A DNA stretch of 8,933 nt from Planctomycetota bacterium (lineage in GTDB: Bacteria > Planctomycetota > SZUA-567), in NCBI GenBank assembly GCA_031270145.1, contig JAISYD010000206.1, forward strand, positions 1 through 8,933, read 5' to 3'. Below, piece by piece: positions 1 to 6,872 of this stretch; positions within the stretch are counted from its first letter, which is position 1; each line of letters starts with the position of its first letter. A program made the position numbers and the translations under genes. The notes under the pieces are model-generated. The model saw nothing but the letters and a program-made list of their open reading frames with translations, was not told the DNA's origin and ran no database searches.

Positions 1-2339
1 CCTACGGGCTTGGCATCACCAGCCTGGACCCCCTGAAATACGGGCTGTTCTTCGAGCGCTTCCTGAACGAGGGCAGGAACGAGATGCCCGACATCGATCT
101 CGACTTCGACAAGGAGCGCCGGCACGAGGTGGTGGAGCACATCATCGAGACGCACGGGGCCAGGCACTGCGCCAAGATCGTCACCTTCGGCTGCCTGTCC
201 CTCAAGTCCGGCATCCGCGACGTGGGGCGGGTCATGGGGACGCCGCTGACCCGCACCGACAAGCTGGCCAAGATGATCCCCGACATGTTTAGGCCCGAGA
301 AAGGCGTCGCCCCGCTCCAGGCGGCCCTGGCCGCCATTCCGGAGCTCAAGGCCGAGTACGACGGCGATCCGGACACGAAAAGGCTTTTGGACGCGGTGGG
401 CCAGCTCGAGGGCGTCATGCGCAACGCCGGCGTCCACGCCGCCGGCGTGGTGGTGGCCGACCGGGACATCACCGATTACGGGCCGCTCGCCTTCCGCGAC
501 GGCGAGACCACCACCCAATACGAAATGAAGTCGCTGGAGAAGCTGGGCCTGTGCAAGATCGACGTCCTGGGCCTGGAAACCCTCTCGCTCATCAAGAGCG
601 CCGTGGATATCGTCAAGCGCAACCACGGCGTCGAGGTGGATATCGAGGCCATCCCCCTCGACGACCGGCCGGTCTTCGACATGCTGTCGCGGGGCGACGC
701 CAACGGCGTGTTCCAGTTCGAGTCGGACGGGATGCGGCAGTTCCTCTGCCAGTTCAAGCCGGACGTGTTCGAGGATCTAATCGCGGCGGTGGCGATATTC
801 CGCCCCGGCCCCATGAAGTTCCTCGACAACTTCGTCAACCGCAAGCACGGGCGGGAGCCCATCGCCTACCTGCATCCCCGAATGGAGCCGATCCTCCGGG
901 AAACCTACGGCCTCATCCTCTACCAGGAGCAGGTGCAGGCCCTGGCCCAGGATCTGGCCAGCTTCACCCTTTCGGAGGGCGACCTCATGCGCCGGGCCAT
1001 GGGTAAGAAGGACGCCAAGATCATGGCCGCCTACCGGGAGAAGTTCATCGAGCGGGCCGGGGCCGGCATTGGGCGGGGCGTGGCGGAGAAAGCCTACGAT
1101 CAGATAGAGGTTTTCGCCGGCTACGGCTTCAACAAGTCGCACTCCGCCTGCTACGCCCTGATCGCCTACCAAACCGCCTGGCTCAAATGCCATTACCCCC
1201 GCGAGTTCATGGCCGCCCTCCTCACTATCAGCCGGGGGGATTCGGACGACATCGTTCTGTACTCGGGCGAGGCGGCCGGCATGGGCATCCGGACGCTGCC
1301 GGTGGACGTAAACCGCTCGGACGCCTTTTTTTCGGTGGAGGGCGCCGACATCCGCTTTGGCCTGGCGGCGGTAAAGGGCATAGGCGATCAGGCCGCCCTG
1401 GCGGTGGAGGAGGAGCGCCGGCTGGGCGGCGCCTTCAAGGAACTTTTTGACTTCACCTCCCGGGTAAGCGCGAAAAACATCAACAAGGGGGCGGTGGAGG
1501 CGCTGATCAAGTCCGGCGCCATGGACAGCTTCGGCGTCCACCGGGCCGCCCTCATGGCCGGGCTGGAGAACGCCATGCGCTCCGGCGCGTCGGAGCAGAA
1601 GGCCAGGAAAAGCGGCCAGCTCGGTCTTTTCGCCGGCGCCGCTCCCCCGGCCGCGGCCATGCCGGACGCGCCGGAGTGGACGAACCAGCAGAAACTCCAG
1701 TTCGAGAAGGCGGTTCTCGGCTTTTACCTGACCTCCCATCCCCTGGCCGAGCATTCGGAGCGGCTGGAGCGCTTCGCCACCTCCTCCCTGGCCGGGCTGG
1801 CCGATTTGCCGGACGGGGCCGAGGTGGTGGTGGGCGGGCTGGTTTCCCAGATCCGCCTGAAGAACGACAAGCGGAACCGGCGCTTCGCCAACATCGAGCT
1901 GGAGGACATGGAGGGCAAGGCGCGGGGGGTGGTCTTCGCCGGCGTTTTCGAGGCGGTGCGGGAGGCTCTGGTCGAGGACCGGATCGTTTTCGTCGAGGCG
2001 CGGGTGGACAAATCCCGGGACGGGCCGCCGTCCCTCTTGATCGACAAGGTGATCCCGCTGGAACTGGCGGAGGAAAGGCTGGCGGCGCGGGCCGTCCTGC
2101 GCCTGCCGGTCGCCGCCCTGGCGGAGCGGGACGAAAGGCTGGGGCGCCTCCGGGACATCGTGGCGGAGAACCAGGGCGGGGCCTGGCTGTATTTCCAGCT
2201 TGAGTCGCCCGAGGGGCTGGTGGTCGTCCACGCCGGGGAACGCTTCCGGCTGCATCCCAGCCGCGAGGTGGTGGCGGCGATCGACGCCCTGTTCGGCGCC
2301 GGGGCGCTGACTTTGGGCGGCAGGCGCAGGCGAGCCTGA
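1..2339 (+). CDS. dnaE: DNA polymerase III alpha subunit (DnaE), 5'-truncated
   Basis: Catalytic subunit of the replicative polymerase; it extends DNA in the cytoplasm as part of the holoenzyme. The reading frame is open from the left edge (first whole codon at base 3), so about 778 C-terminal residues are visible. The usual length is about 1150, so the PHP domain and the first part of the palm are outside. The ATG at 84 is internal: it starts the catalytic motif MPDIDLDF, which matches E. coli D401/D403, and conserved DnaE sequence (YGLGIT, FFERFLN) lies before it. The third catalytic Asp sits in KIDVLGLETL. Also visible are IFRPGPMKF, YQEQVQALAQ, LMRRAMGKK, FAGYGFNKSHS, a helix-hairpin-helix region, a clamp-binding-type QLGLF (bases 1617-1631), GFYLTSHPL, an OB fold at about 1815-2080 and the usual C-terminal domain. 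The third Asp motif reads DVLGLE where DFLGLR is usual. The stop lies 10 bases before the next gene. Confidence 0.97.
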   Translation, partial: YGLGITSLDPLKYGLFFERFLNEGRNEMPDIDLDFDKERRHEVVEHIIETHGARHCAKIVTFGCLSLKSGIRDVGRVMGTPLTRTDKLAKMIPDMFRPEKGVAPLQAALAAIPELKAEYDGDPDTKRLLDAVGQLEGVMRNAGVHAAGVVVADRDITDYGPLAFRDGETTTQYEMKSLEKLGLCKIDVLGLETLSLIKSAVDIVKRNHGVEVDIEAIPLDDRPVFDMLSRGDANGVFQFESDGMRQFLCQFKPDVFEDLIAAVAIFRPGPMKFLDNFVNRKHGREPIAYLHPRMEPILRETYGLILYQEQVQALAQDLASFTLSEGDLMRRAMGKKDAKIMAAYREKFIERAGAGIGRGVAEKAYDQIEVFAGYGFNKSHSACYALIAYQTAWLKCHYPREFMAALLTISRGDSDDIVLYSGEAAGMGIRTLPVDVNRSDAFFSVEGADIRFGLAAVKGIGDQAALAVEEERRLGGAFKELFDFTSRVSAKNINKGAVEALIKSGAMDSFGVHRAALMAGLENAMRSGASEQKARKSGQLGLFAGAAPPAAAMPDAPEWTNQQKLQFEKAVLGFYLTSHPLAEHSERLERFATSSLAGLADLPDGAEVVVGGLVSQIRLKNDKRNRRFANIELEDMEGKARGVVFAGVFEAVREALVEDRIVFVEARVDKSRDGPPSLLIDKVIPLELAEERLAARAVLRLPVAALAERDERLGRLRDIVAENQGGAWLYFQLESPEGLVVVHAGERFRLHPSREVVAAIDALFGAGALTLGGRRRRA

Positions 2340-2349
2340 CGGGTGGGCC

Positions 2350-2988
2350 ATGGCTGGCGAAACGGACATCGATTTTGACTTCGCGACCCTGGACGCCGTC
2401 GTCTCCGGGAACGACCAGATCAACCCGACGGCGAAGACCCCGGCGAACGCGGACCTGGCGGATCCCGACGTCCCGCCGCCCGGCAAATTCGCCGGGCCGG
2501 AGCATTTGGCCGAGCTGGCGGGCAAATTCGTCGCCGTCGACTTTGGCGAGAGTCCGGATCAGCCGTTTGTGCTGATTCCGGCCCATATTTACGCCAGGCT
2601 TCCGGCCTGGGTTTGGCCCGCCGCCGGCATGAGCCTGCTGATTCTGGTTGCCGCCATGATGTATCTGCCGGATTTCCGCCTGGGCCGGCTGGCCTCGAAA
2701 TTGGGCGACGGCGACCTGAGGGTGGTCCAGGACGCCATGCGGGAGCTGATCGTCTCCGGCGACGAGCGCGCCGTCGGCCAGCTTTACGACATGGCGGCGT
2801 CGGGCCAGGCGGCCATGCCGGCCCGGATGCGGGCCATTGACACCCTGGGGCTGATCCCGCACCGGAGCGCCGACGCCGTCCTGCTCCGCCTGGAGCTGTC
2901 GGAGCTGTCGGAGCCGCCGATACGCGCCGCCGCCGTGGCGGCCAGGCGGCAGCGCGAGCGCCAGGCGAGCCGGCCGCGCTACCGGTGA
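2350..2988 (+). CDS. Single-pass membrane protein with HEAT-like C-terminal region, function unknown
   Basis: A 212-residue protein I cannot assign to a named function. Residues 1-84 are acidic and Pro/Gly-rich, probably flexible. Residues about 85-107 (PAWVWPAAGMSLLILVAAMM and on) form one clear membrane segment. Residues about 110-200 are alternating amphipathic helices (RLASKLGDGDLRVVQDAM, RMRAIDTLGLI, PPIRAAAVAARR) resembling HEAT/PBS-lyase-type repeats, which are protein-binding scaffolds. The tail is strongly basic. There is no signal peptide and no catalytic motif. The ATG lies 10 bases after the dnaE stop with only a weak G-rich stretch (GGGTGGG) before it, so translation may depend on dnaE. 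The stop overlaps the next start by 4 bases. The gene is real: it keeps one long frame with a coherent TM-plus-helix layout and fits the operon exactly. A membrane-anchored scaffold is inference. Confidence 0.8.
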   Translation: MAGETDIDFDFATLDAVVSGNDQINPTAKTPANADLADPDVPPPGKFAGPEHLAELAGKFVAVDFGESPDQPFVLIPAHIYARLPAWVWPAAGMSLLILVAAMMYLPDFRLGRLASKLGDGDLRVVQDAMRELIVSGDERAVGQLYDMAASGQAAMPARMRAIDTLGLIPHRSADAVLLRLELSELSEPPIRAAAVAARRQRERQASRPRYR

Positions 2989-3584
2989 GCCCGCCCCTCC
3001 GCACCCTCGTTCTTGACGGTTCGCCCTCGCCGGCCGGCGGCAGCCGCCGCCTGGCCGCCGCCATGCTGGAGGTTTTCGGAGGGGAGGCGGACATCATCCG
3101 CCTTTACGATTCGCCGGTCCGGCCTTGCCGCGGCTGCGGCGGTTGCGCCGCCGATCCCGTCTGCGCCCTGGACGGCGACTTGGCGGACTTCCCGGAGCGC
3201 CTGGCGGGGGCCGACTGCCTCCTGATCGTCTCCCCCATCCATTTCGCCTCCCTCAGCGCCCCGCTGATCGCCTTTTTCAGCCGCCTCCAGCCTTTTTGGC
3301 GGGCGCGGCGACGGGGACGGGACCTCCTGGCCCGGCGGCCAGGCCAGTCCGCCCTGGCGGCGAGCGGCGGCTCGGACTACCCCGGCATGTTCGCGCCGGC
3401 GCGGGCGGTGGCGGCGGCGGTCGCGAAGACGCTGTCCATCCCCTTCGCCGGCCTGGCCGCCGCCGCCGGAACCGACCGGCTGCCGGTCGCCGAAAACCCG
3501 GCCGCCCTGGCCGCCGCCGCCCGGCTGGCGACCGAAATGCTTGCCGCGGTACGGCAAAAGGCCGGGGGCGGGCAAGAGGTTTGA
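2985..3584 (+). CDS. Flavodoxin-fold NAD(P)H-dependent FMN oxidoreductase with CX2CX2CX5C cluster
   Basis: A 199-residue member of the NADPH-dependent FMN reductase/flavodoxin-like superfamily. It is expected to bind FMN and transfer electrons from NAD(P)H in the cytoplasm; the substrate is unknown. The N-terminal strand and phosphate loop (LVLDGSPSPAGGSRRL, residues 8-23) match the family GSPRxxGNT pattern. SPIHFASLSAPLIAFFSRLQ matches the typical flavin-site segment TPIYFxSxSAPLKxFIDR. Cysteines 48, 51, 54 and 60 give the compact spacing of iron-sulfur flavoproteins (Isf, CX2CX2CX4-7C), so a [4Fe-4S] cluster is possible. The last 90 residues are Ala-rich and diverged. The start is GTG at 2985, overlapping the previous stop as GTGA with no good ribosome binding site, which suggests translational coupling. 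Neighbours do not reveal the substrate. Family placement is firm; the cluster is inference. Confidence 0.85.
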   Translation: MSPPLRTLVLDGSPSPAGGSRRLAAAMLEVFGGEADIIRLYDSPVRPCRGCGGCAADPVCALDGDLADFPERLAGADCLLIVSPIHFASLSAPLIAFFSRLQPFWRARRRGRDLLARRPGQSALAASGGSDYPGMFAPARAVAAAVAKTLSIPFAGLAAAAGTDRLPVAENPAALAAAARLATEMLAAVRQKAGGGQEV

Positions 3585-3614
3585 CTCCAGCCGCCTCCAT
3601 CATCCGCCAATCCA

Positions 3615-3655
3615 GCCAAGTCCGCCGGGGGTCGCCGGCATTTGGCGGACTTGGC
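3615..3655 (+). terminator. Strong GC hairpin, possible terminator of the dnaE-flavoprotein unit
   Basis: A perfect 12-bp inverted repeat (GCCAAGTCCGCC at 3615-3626, GGCGGACTTGGC at 3644-3655) encloses a 17-base loop that contains GCCGGC. It begins 30 bases after the flavoprotein stop. No clean T-run follows, only a mixed AT-rich stretch (AATAATTATTTTG) from about 3668, so it is not a textbook intrinsic terminator. It could be a weak terminator, a 3'-end stabilising hairpin, or a site read as DNA. Confidence 0.5.
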
Positions 3656-3687
3656 GTTGTGGGGTGAATAATTATTTTGAAAAACGC

Positions 3688-3715
3688 TTGCATTTTTTCA
3701 GCGGTTTATTAATAT
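3688..3715 (+). promoter_or_regulatory. Candidate promoter of the TRAP operon
   Basis: The sequence turns AT-rich at about 3662. TTGCAT (3688-3693) and TAATAT (3710-3715) stand 16 bases apart as possible -35 and -10 boxes. Both are imperfect (3/6 and 4/6 against sigma-70 consensus). A second -10 candidate, TATAAC (3740-3745), is closer to consensus but has no good -35 box. Either one gives a leader of roughly 125-155 bases before the binding-protein start at 3875. That a promoter lies in this stretch is likely from position and composition; the exact boxes are uncertain. Confidence 0.35.
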
Positions 3716-3716
3716 G

Positions 3717-3746
3717 ACTGGTAATACTGGTAATAACGATATAACG
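3717..3746 (+). repeat. Tandem direct repeats in the TRAP promoter region, candidate operator
   Basis: ACTGGTAAT occurs twice head to tail without a gap (3717-3725 and 3726-3734). ATAACG then occurs twice with a 2-base spacer (3733-3738 and 3741-3746). The TGGTAATACTG part resembles the TnGT-n(0-3)-ACnA operator form known for FadR-type GntR regulators, but its last base does not fit. The block sits just downstream of one candidate -10 and around the other, where a repressor would act. The GntR gene at the end of the locus is the natural candidate to bind here; that is inference. Confidence 0.45.
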
Positions 3747-3820
3747 GTACTTGGATCCATGCGCCAAACCGCCTATCGCCGCGGGATCCGGCTCCGGCCT
3801 ATTCGTCGAAATCAATGCCG

Positions 3821-3836
3821 CCATGCCGATGCATGG
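3821..3836 (+). other. Small perfect hairpin in the TRAP leader
   Basis: CCATGC (3821-3826) and GCATGG (3831-3836) are perfect complements around a CGAT loop, 38 bases before the binding-protein ATG. It is too short to assign a role. It lies upstream of the AAGGAG ribosome binding site and does not cover it. Confidence 0.25.
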
Positions 3837-3874
3837 TTATTCATGTGGTTCCCCATTTTAAAAAGGAGTCGAAC

Positions 3875-4885
3875 ATGCTTGCCAGGAAGTTGTCCTCCGT
3901 GTTTGCCCTGGTTATGGCCATTGGCGCCTTGGCCGGTTGCGAAAATCCGTCCGCCGCCGGAGAGGCGATCGTCATCAAGATTGCCCATGTCAGCCAGCAA
4001 GGCGTGCCGGTAGACAGATGGGCGAGGAAATTCGGCGAGACCATTGCGGAAAGATCCGGCGGCGCCATTGCCGTCGAGGTTTTTCCCAACAGCTCCTTGG
4101 GAGGCAACCGCGAATTGCTGGAACAGTTGCAGTTGGGCGGCCTGGAAGCGGCGATTTCGTCGGTGGCTTTCCTAGGCGGCTTCACCAACACCACCAAGTT
4201 GCTGGATTTGCCATATTTGTTCAAGCACAACGCCGGAGCCGAGGCGGTCCTGGACGGAGAAGTCGGTCAGGCAATGTTCGCCTCCCTGAAGGAATCCGGG
4301 TTCATCGGCTTAGCCTGGCTGTCCACGGGCTGGCGGCATCTCACCGCCAACAAGGAAATCCGCTCCCCCGACGGCATGAAGGGCTTGAAAATCCGGGTCA
4401 TGGACAATCCCCTGCATATCGCCCATTTCAACGCCCTCGGCGCCTCGGCCATTCCCATGGCCTTCTCCGAAGTGTTCACCGCCCTGCAACAGGGAACCAT
4501 TGATTGCCAGGAAAACCCCTACGCCAACATCCAGGGCAACCGCTTGAACGAGGTGCAAAAGTATATCATCAAGACCGGCCACATCTACGACACGTCCCCG
4601 CTATTGTATTCGCAGGCGCTGTGGGACAATTTCAGCGGGGATCAGCAGAATCTCATCGTCAAAGCCGTGGCCGACACCCTGGCTTGGCAAAGGGCGATAA
4701 GCGCGGAGGACGAATTGGTGGTGGAGAACGCCTTCAAGAACAACGGCAAAAACGTGATTGTCGAATTGACGGCCGATGAAAGGGCCGAGTTCCGCCGGAT
4801 TGCCCAAAAGGTCTACGACCAGTTCCAAGACGAGATTGGCCCCGAACTCATCAAGAAGGTTGATGCTATCCAGGCGGGATTATAG
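3875..4885 (+). CDS. dctP: TRAP transporter solute-binding lipoprotein, DctP family
   Basis: Binds the transported solute outside the cytoplasmic membrane and hands it to the DctQ/DctM membrane subunits. It has 336 residues, the usual size. The N-terminus is a lipoprotein signal: basic start, hydrophobic core, lipobox LAGC with Cys22 as the lipidated residue. The mature part is a DctP-type binding protein throughout: KIAHVSQQG near the start, PNSSLGGNRELLEQLQLG, LDLPYLF, GWRHLTANK, and GLKIRVM, whose Arg174 is at the position that pairs with the ligand carboxylate in known DctP structures. GTIDCQENP (212-215 QENP) closes the site. I chose ATG 3875 because AAGGAG lies 8 bases before it and it opens the signal sequence. 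An in-frame ATG at 3815 would put 20 unlikely residues ahead of it. A carboxylated ligand is likely; its identity is not readable. The gene symbol is family-level only. Confidence 0.93.
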   Translation: MLARKLSSVFALVMAIGALAGCENPSAAGEAIVIKIAHVSQQGVPVDRWARKFGETIAERSGGAIAVEVFPNSSLGGNRELLEQLQLGGLEAAISSVAFLGGFTNTTKLLDLPYLFKHNAGAEAVLDGEVGQAMFASLKESGFIGLAWLSTGWRHLTANKEIRSPDGMKGLKIRVMDNPLHIAHFNALGASAIPMAFSEVFTALQQGTIDCQENPYANIQGNRLNEVQKYIIKTGHIYDTSPLLYSQALWDNFSGDQQNLIVKAVADTLAWQRAISAEDELVVENAFKNNGKNVIVELTADERAEFRRIAQKVYDQFQDEIGPELIKKVDAIQAGL

Positions 4886-4921
4886 CGCTAGCGCCGACGG
4901 GCGGGGCAACGAAATTTCCGT

Positions 4922-4966
4922 CGCCGGAGAGGGGAGGGGGCCCGGAGCCGCCACCTCTCTCCGGCG
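4922..4966 (+). other. Long intergenic hairpin between binding protein and membrane subunits
   Basis: CGCCGGAGAGGGG (4922-4934) pairs with CCTCTCTCCGGCG (4954-4966), 13 pairs including one G-T. No T-run follows, and the dctQ start is 46 bases on. In polycistronic transporter mRNAs such hairpins often protect the upstream binding-protein message or reduce read-through, so that more binding protein than membrane protein is made. That role is inferred. The same 127-base gap also holds a 10-bp palindrome GCGCTAGCGC (4885-4894) at the dctP stop, and a competing short inverted repeat (CGACGG 4895-4900, CCGTCG 4918-4923). Confidence 0.5.
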
Positions 4967-5012
4967 ATTGCGCTCGCCGCCGTCATAGGCGCCGGGAATA
5001 AGGAATGGATAC

Positions 5013-5528
5013 ATGGACAAGTCCAAAGCCCCGTTTTACGATAAAATCGAACTGGCCGTCATCATCGTCTTTTTTTCCCTGATGCTGGCGATAACGGCAT
5101 TCACCGTATGTTCCCGCTACATTTTTTCTTTCACTTTCTCGTGGGCCGAGCAACTGACCCGGATAATGTTCGTTTGGATCACCTTTGCCGGGATCAGCTG
5201 GGCCGGAAAATTGGGCGTGCACATGCGCGTGTCCGCCGTGGCCGGCGTCTTGGGCGAAAAGTACGGACGCCTCCTCGTCTGGTTCGGCGACGCGGTAACG
5301 GTATTTTTTGGTTTCCACATGGCCTACAAGATCGCCGGCGTCATGCTGGTGGTGTATAAAAGGGGGCAGATCTTCGCCACTGTCCCGTGGATACCCGTGT
5401 GGATAATGTACTTGGCGGGAGTTCTGGGAATGCTTGGCTTGTCGTTGCGGATAATCCAGTCCAGGCTCGGGGCGTCGCGGGCAGGCGGACGGGATGTCCC
5501 CGCCCAGGTCGCGGAGGGTAAACAATAA
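5013..5528 (+). CDS. dctQ: TRAP transporter small permease subunit, DctQ family
   Basis: Small integral-membrane subunit of the TRAP transporter. It packs against DctM and helps dock the loaded binding protein. It has 171 residues, normal for the family, with four predicted membrane segments at about 13-33, 50-66, 88-112 and 125-146. The family signature is clear between helices 1 and 2: CSRYIF, then FSWAEQLTRIMFVWITFAG with Trp44 and Glu46, then the H-M-R-V motif at 70-73. AAGGA lies 8 bases before the ATG. A hairpin separates it from dctP, and its TAA stop shares one base with the dctM ATG (TAATG), so the two membrane subunits are translationally coupled. The C-terminal 20 residues are polar and variable. 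The gene symbol is family-level. Confidence 0.92.
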   Translation: MDKSKAPFYDKIELAVIIVFFSLMLAITAFTVCSRYIFSFTFSWAEQLTRIMFVWITFAGISWAGKLGVHMRVSAVAGVLGEKYGRLLVWFGDAVTVFFGFHMAYKIAGVMLVVYKRGQIFATVPWIPVWIMYLAGVLGMLGLSLRIIQSRLGASRAGGRDVPAQVAEGKQ

Positions 5529-6820
5529 TGGCCGGCCTGCTTGTGGGCGCCTTGTTCGCGCTGCTGCTCGCCACGGTGCCGATAGCCGTCTCCCTGGCTC
5601 TTTGCACCAGCGCGGTTTTCCTGGTTTTCTATCCCAACACGGCTATGGACACCATGCTGTCCCAAGCGATGGTGACCAGTTCCGACAATTTCGCCCTTAT
5701 GGCCATACCGTTTTTTATGCTGGTCGGTTCCCTCATGGAGCGCAGCGGAATAGCCTCGCGCATGGTGGATGTCGCCAAGCTGCTGACCGGGGACATGCCG
5801 GGCGGGCTAGGCATGTCGGCGGTTCTCGCTTCCATGTTTTTCGCGGCGATTTGCGGTTCCGGCCCCGCCACCGCCGCCGCCATCGGCGGCATAATGCTTC
5901 CAGCCATGTCGACCCAGAGATATCCCGCGCCCTATGGGGGCGCCTTGGTGGCCGCCGCCAGCACTATCGGCCCGGTCATACCGCCAAGCATCCCCATGAT
6001 CATGTACGGGGTGACGGTAGGAGTTTCCGTAACCACCCTTTTCGCGGCCGGTTTCATGCCGGGCATCATGATGGGCGCGGTGCTGATGGCCTACAATTAT
6101 TTCGCCTCGAGGAGGCGCGGCTATCGCGGGGCGCCCAATACGGCCGGCCTTGGCGAGAAGTTGCGCGTGCTGTCGCGCGCCATTCCCGCCTTCCTAATGC
6201 CGGTGATCGTCCTCGGCGGCATTTATTCCGGCATCTTCACTCCCACCGAATCGGCCGTGGTCGGCGTCGTGTACTCGATGCTGGTGGGGATATTCGGCTA
6301 CAAGGTATTGACCCGGAGCCTGTTCAAGGAGGCGCTGCTCGAGGCGGGAATCACCTCCGCGACCATCATGATATTGTTCGGCGGCGCCACCACCTTTGGC
6401 CGTCTTCTCACCATCGGCAAGATTCCGCAGATGGTGACCGCCTTCATGACCAACCTCACCGACTCGCCCATCGTTATAATGCTTTTGGTGAATCTGGCTC
6501 TGCTGGTGGCCGGCATGTTCATAGACACCATTTCCTGCATAATTCTTTTCGCGCCGTTGTTCGTCCCGCTTCTTCTTCAATACGGATACGATTCGCTTTA
6601 TTTCGGCGTCATCATGGTGGTGAACCTCTGCATCGGCATGATCACCCCGCCCATGGGCGGCAATCTGCTGGTGGCCCAACGCGTTTCAAAAACAACTTTC
6701 GAGTCGATATTCGGGGAAACCTTGCCGATGATCTTCATGCTTTTGCTGTCCCTGGCGGCGATGATCGCTTTCCCCTCCCTGATTATGTGGGTTCCCCGGG
6801 TTTTTGGCATGATTGATTGA
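5528..6820 (+). CDS. dctM: TRAP transporter large permease subunit, DctM family
   Basis: Transport channel of the TRAP system; it moves the solute inward using the sodium or proton gradient. It has 430 residues, the standard length, and is hydrophobic throughout, with about 11-12 membrane helices. Family hallmarks appear in order: AICGSGPATAAAIGGIMLPAM (split by family convention into the GSGPATAAAIG core), GPVIPPSIPMIMYG, FTPTESAVVGVVYS, and GMITPPMGGNLLV near the C-terminus. The two PP-containing loops are the mirrored parts of the internally duplicated elevator-type transport core. GGAGGG lies 9 bases before the ATG, which overlaps the dctQ stop by one base. The stop is 52 bases before the chosen start of the hydrolase, consistent with one operon. 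The substrate is not readable from the sequence. The gene symbol is family-level. Confidence 0.95.
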   Translation: MAGLLVGALFALLLATVPIAVSLALCTSAVFLVFYPNTAMDTMLSQAMVTSSDNFALMAIPFFMLVGSLMERSGIASRMVDVAKLLTGDMPGGLGMSAVLASMFFAAICGSGPATAAAIGGIMLPAMSTQRYPAPYGGALVAAASTIGPVIPPSIPMIMYGVTVGVSVTTLFAAGFMPGIMMGAVLMAYNYFASRRRGYRGAPNTAGLGEKLRVLSRAIPAFLMPVIVLGGIYSGIFTPTESAVVGVVYSMLVGIFGYKVLTRSLFKEALLEAGITSATIMILFGGATTFGRLLTIGKIPQMVTAFMTNLTDSPIVIMLLVNLALLVAGMFIDTISCIILFAPLFVPLLLQYGYDSLYFGVIMVVNLCIGMITPPMGGNLLVAQRVSKTTFESIFGETLPMIFMLLLSLAAMIAFPSLIMWVPRVFGMID

Positions 6821-6872
6821 GGCGTACCCCATTTCCGCCTGTGGAGGCGCAATGGCTTCAATGGGAGCTAAA

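Noticed and set aside
777..2525. Long minus-strand open frame across dnaE (also 1552-2862)
   Set aside because: It lies antisense to a clearly conserved gene. The predicted protein is low-complexity (Pro, Gly, Arg, His), which is typical of stop-poor shadow frames in GC-rich DNA.
3815..3874. Upstream ATG at 3815 as the dctP start
   Set aside because: It adds 20 residues before the signal peptide, has no ribosome binding site, and would bury the lipoprotein signal. ATG 3875 has AAGGAG at good spacing.
3714..4013. Possible 99-residue leader protein beginning MTGNTGNN
   Set aside because: It overlaps the binding-protein gene by about 139 bases in another frame and ends as out-of-frame Pro/Arg/Trp-rich sequence. 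Its repeated start only reflects the ACTGGTAAT repeat, and no ribosome binding site precedes it.
6813..6872. TTG at 6813 as the hydrolase start, overlapping the end of dctM
   Set aside because: It has no upstream Shine-Dalgarno sequence and adds a non-conserved leader. The ATGs at 6852-6873 carry GGAGG/GGAG signals closer to the conserved domain.
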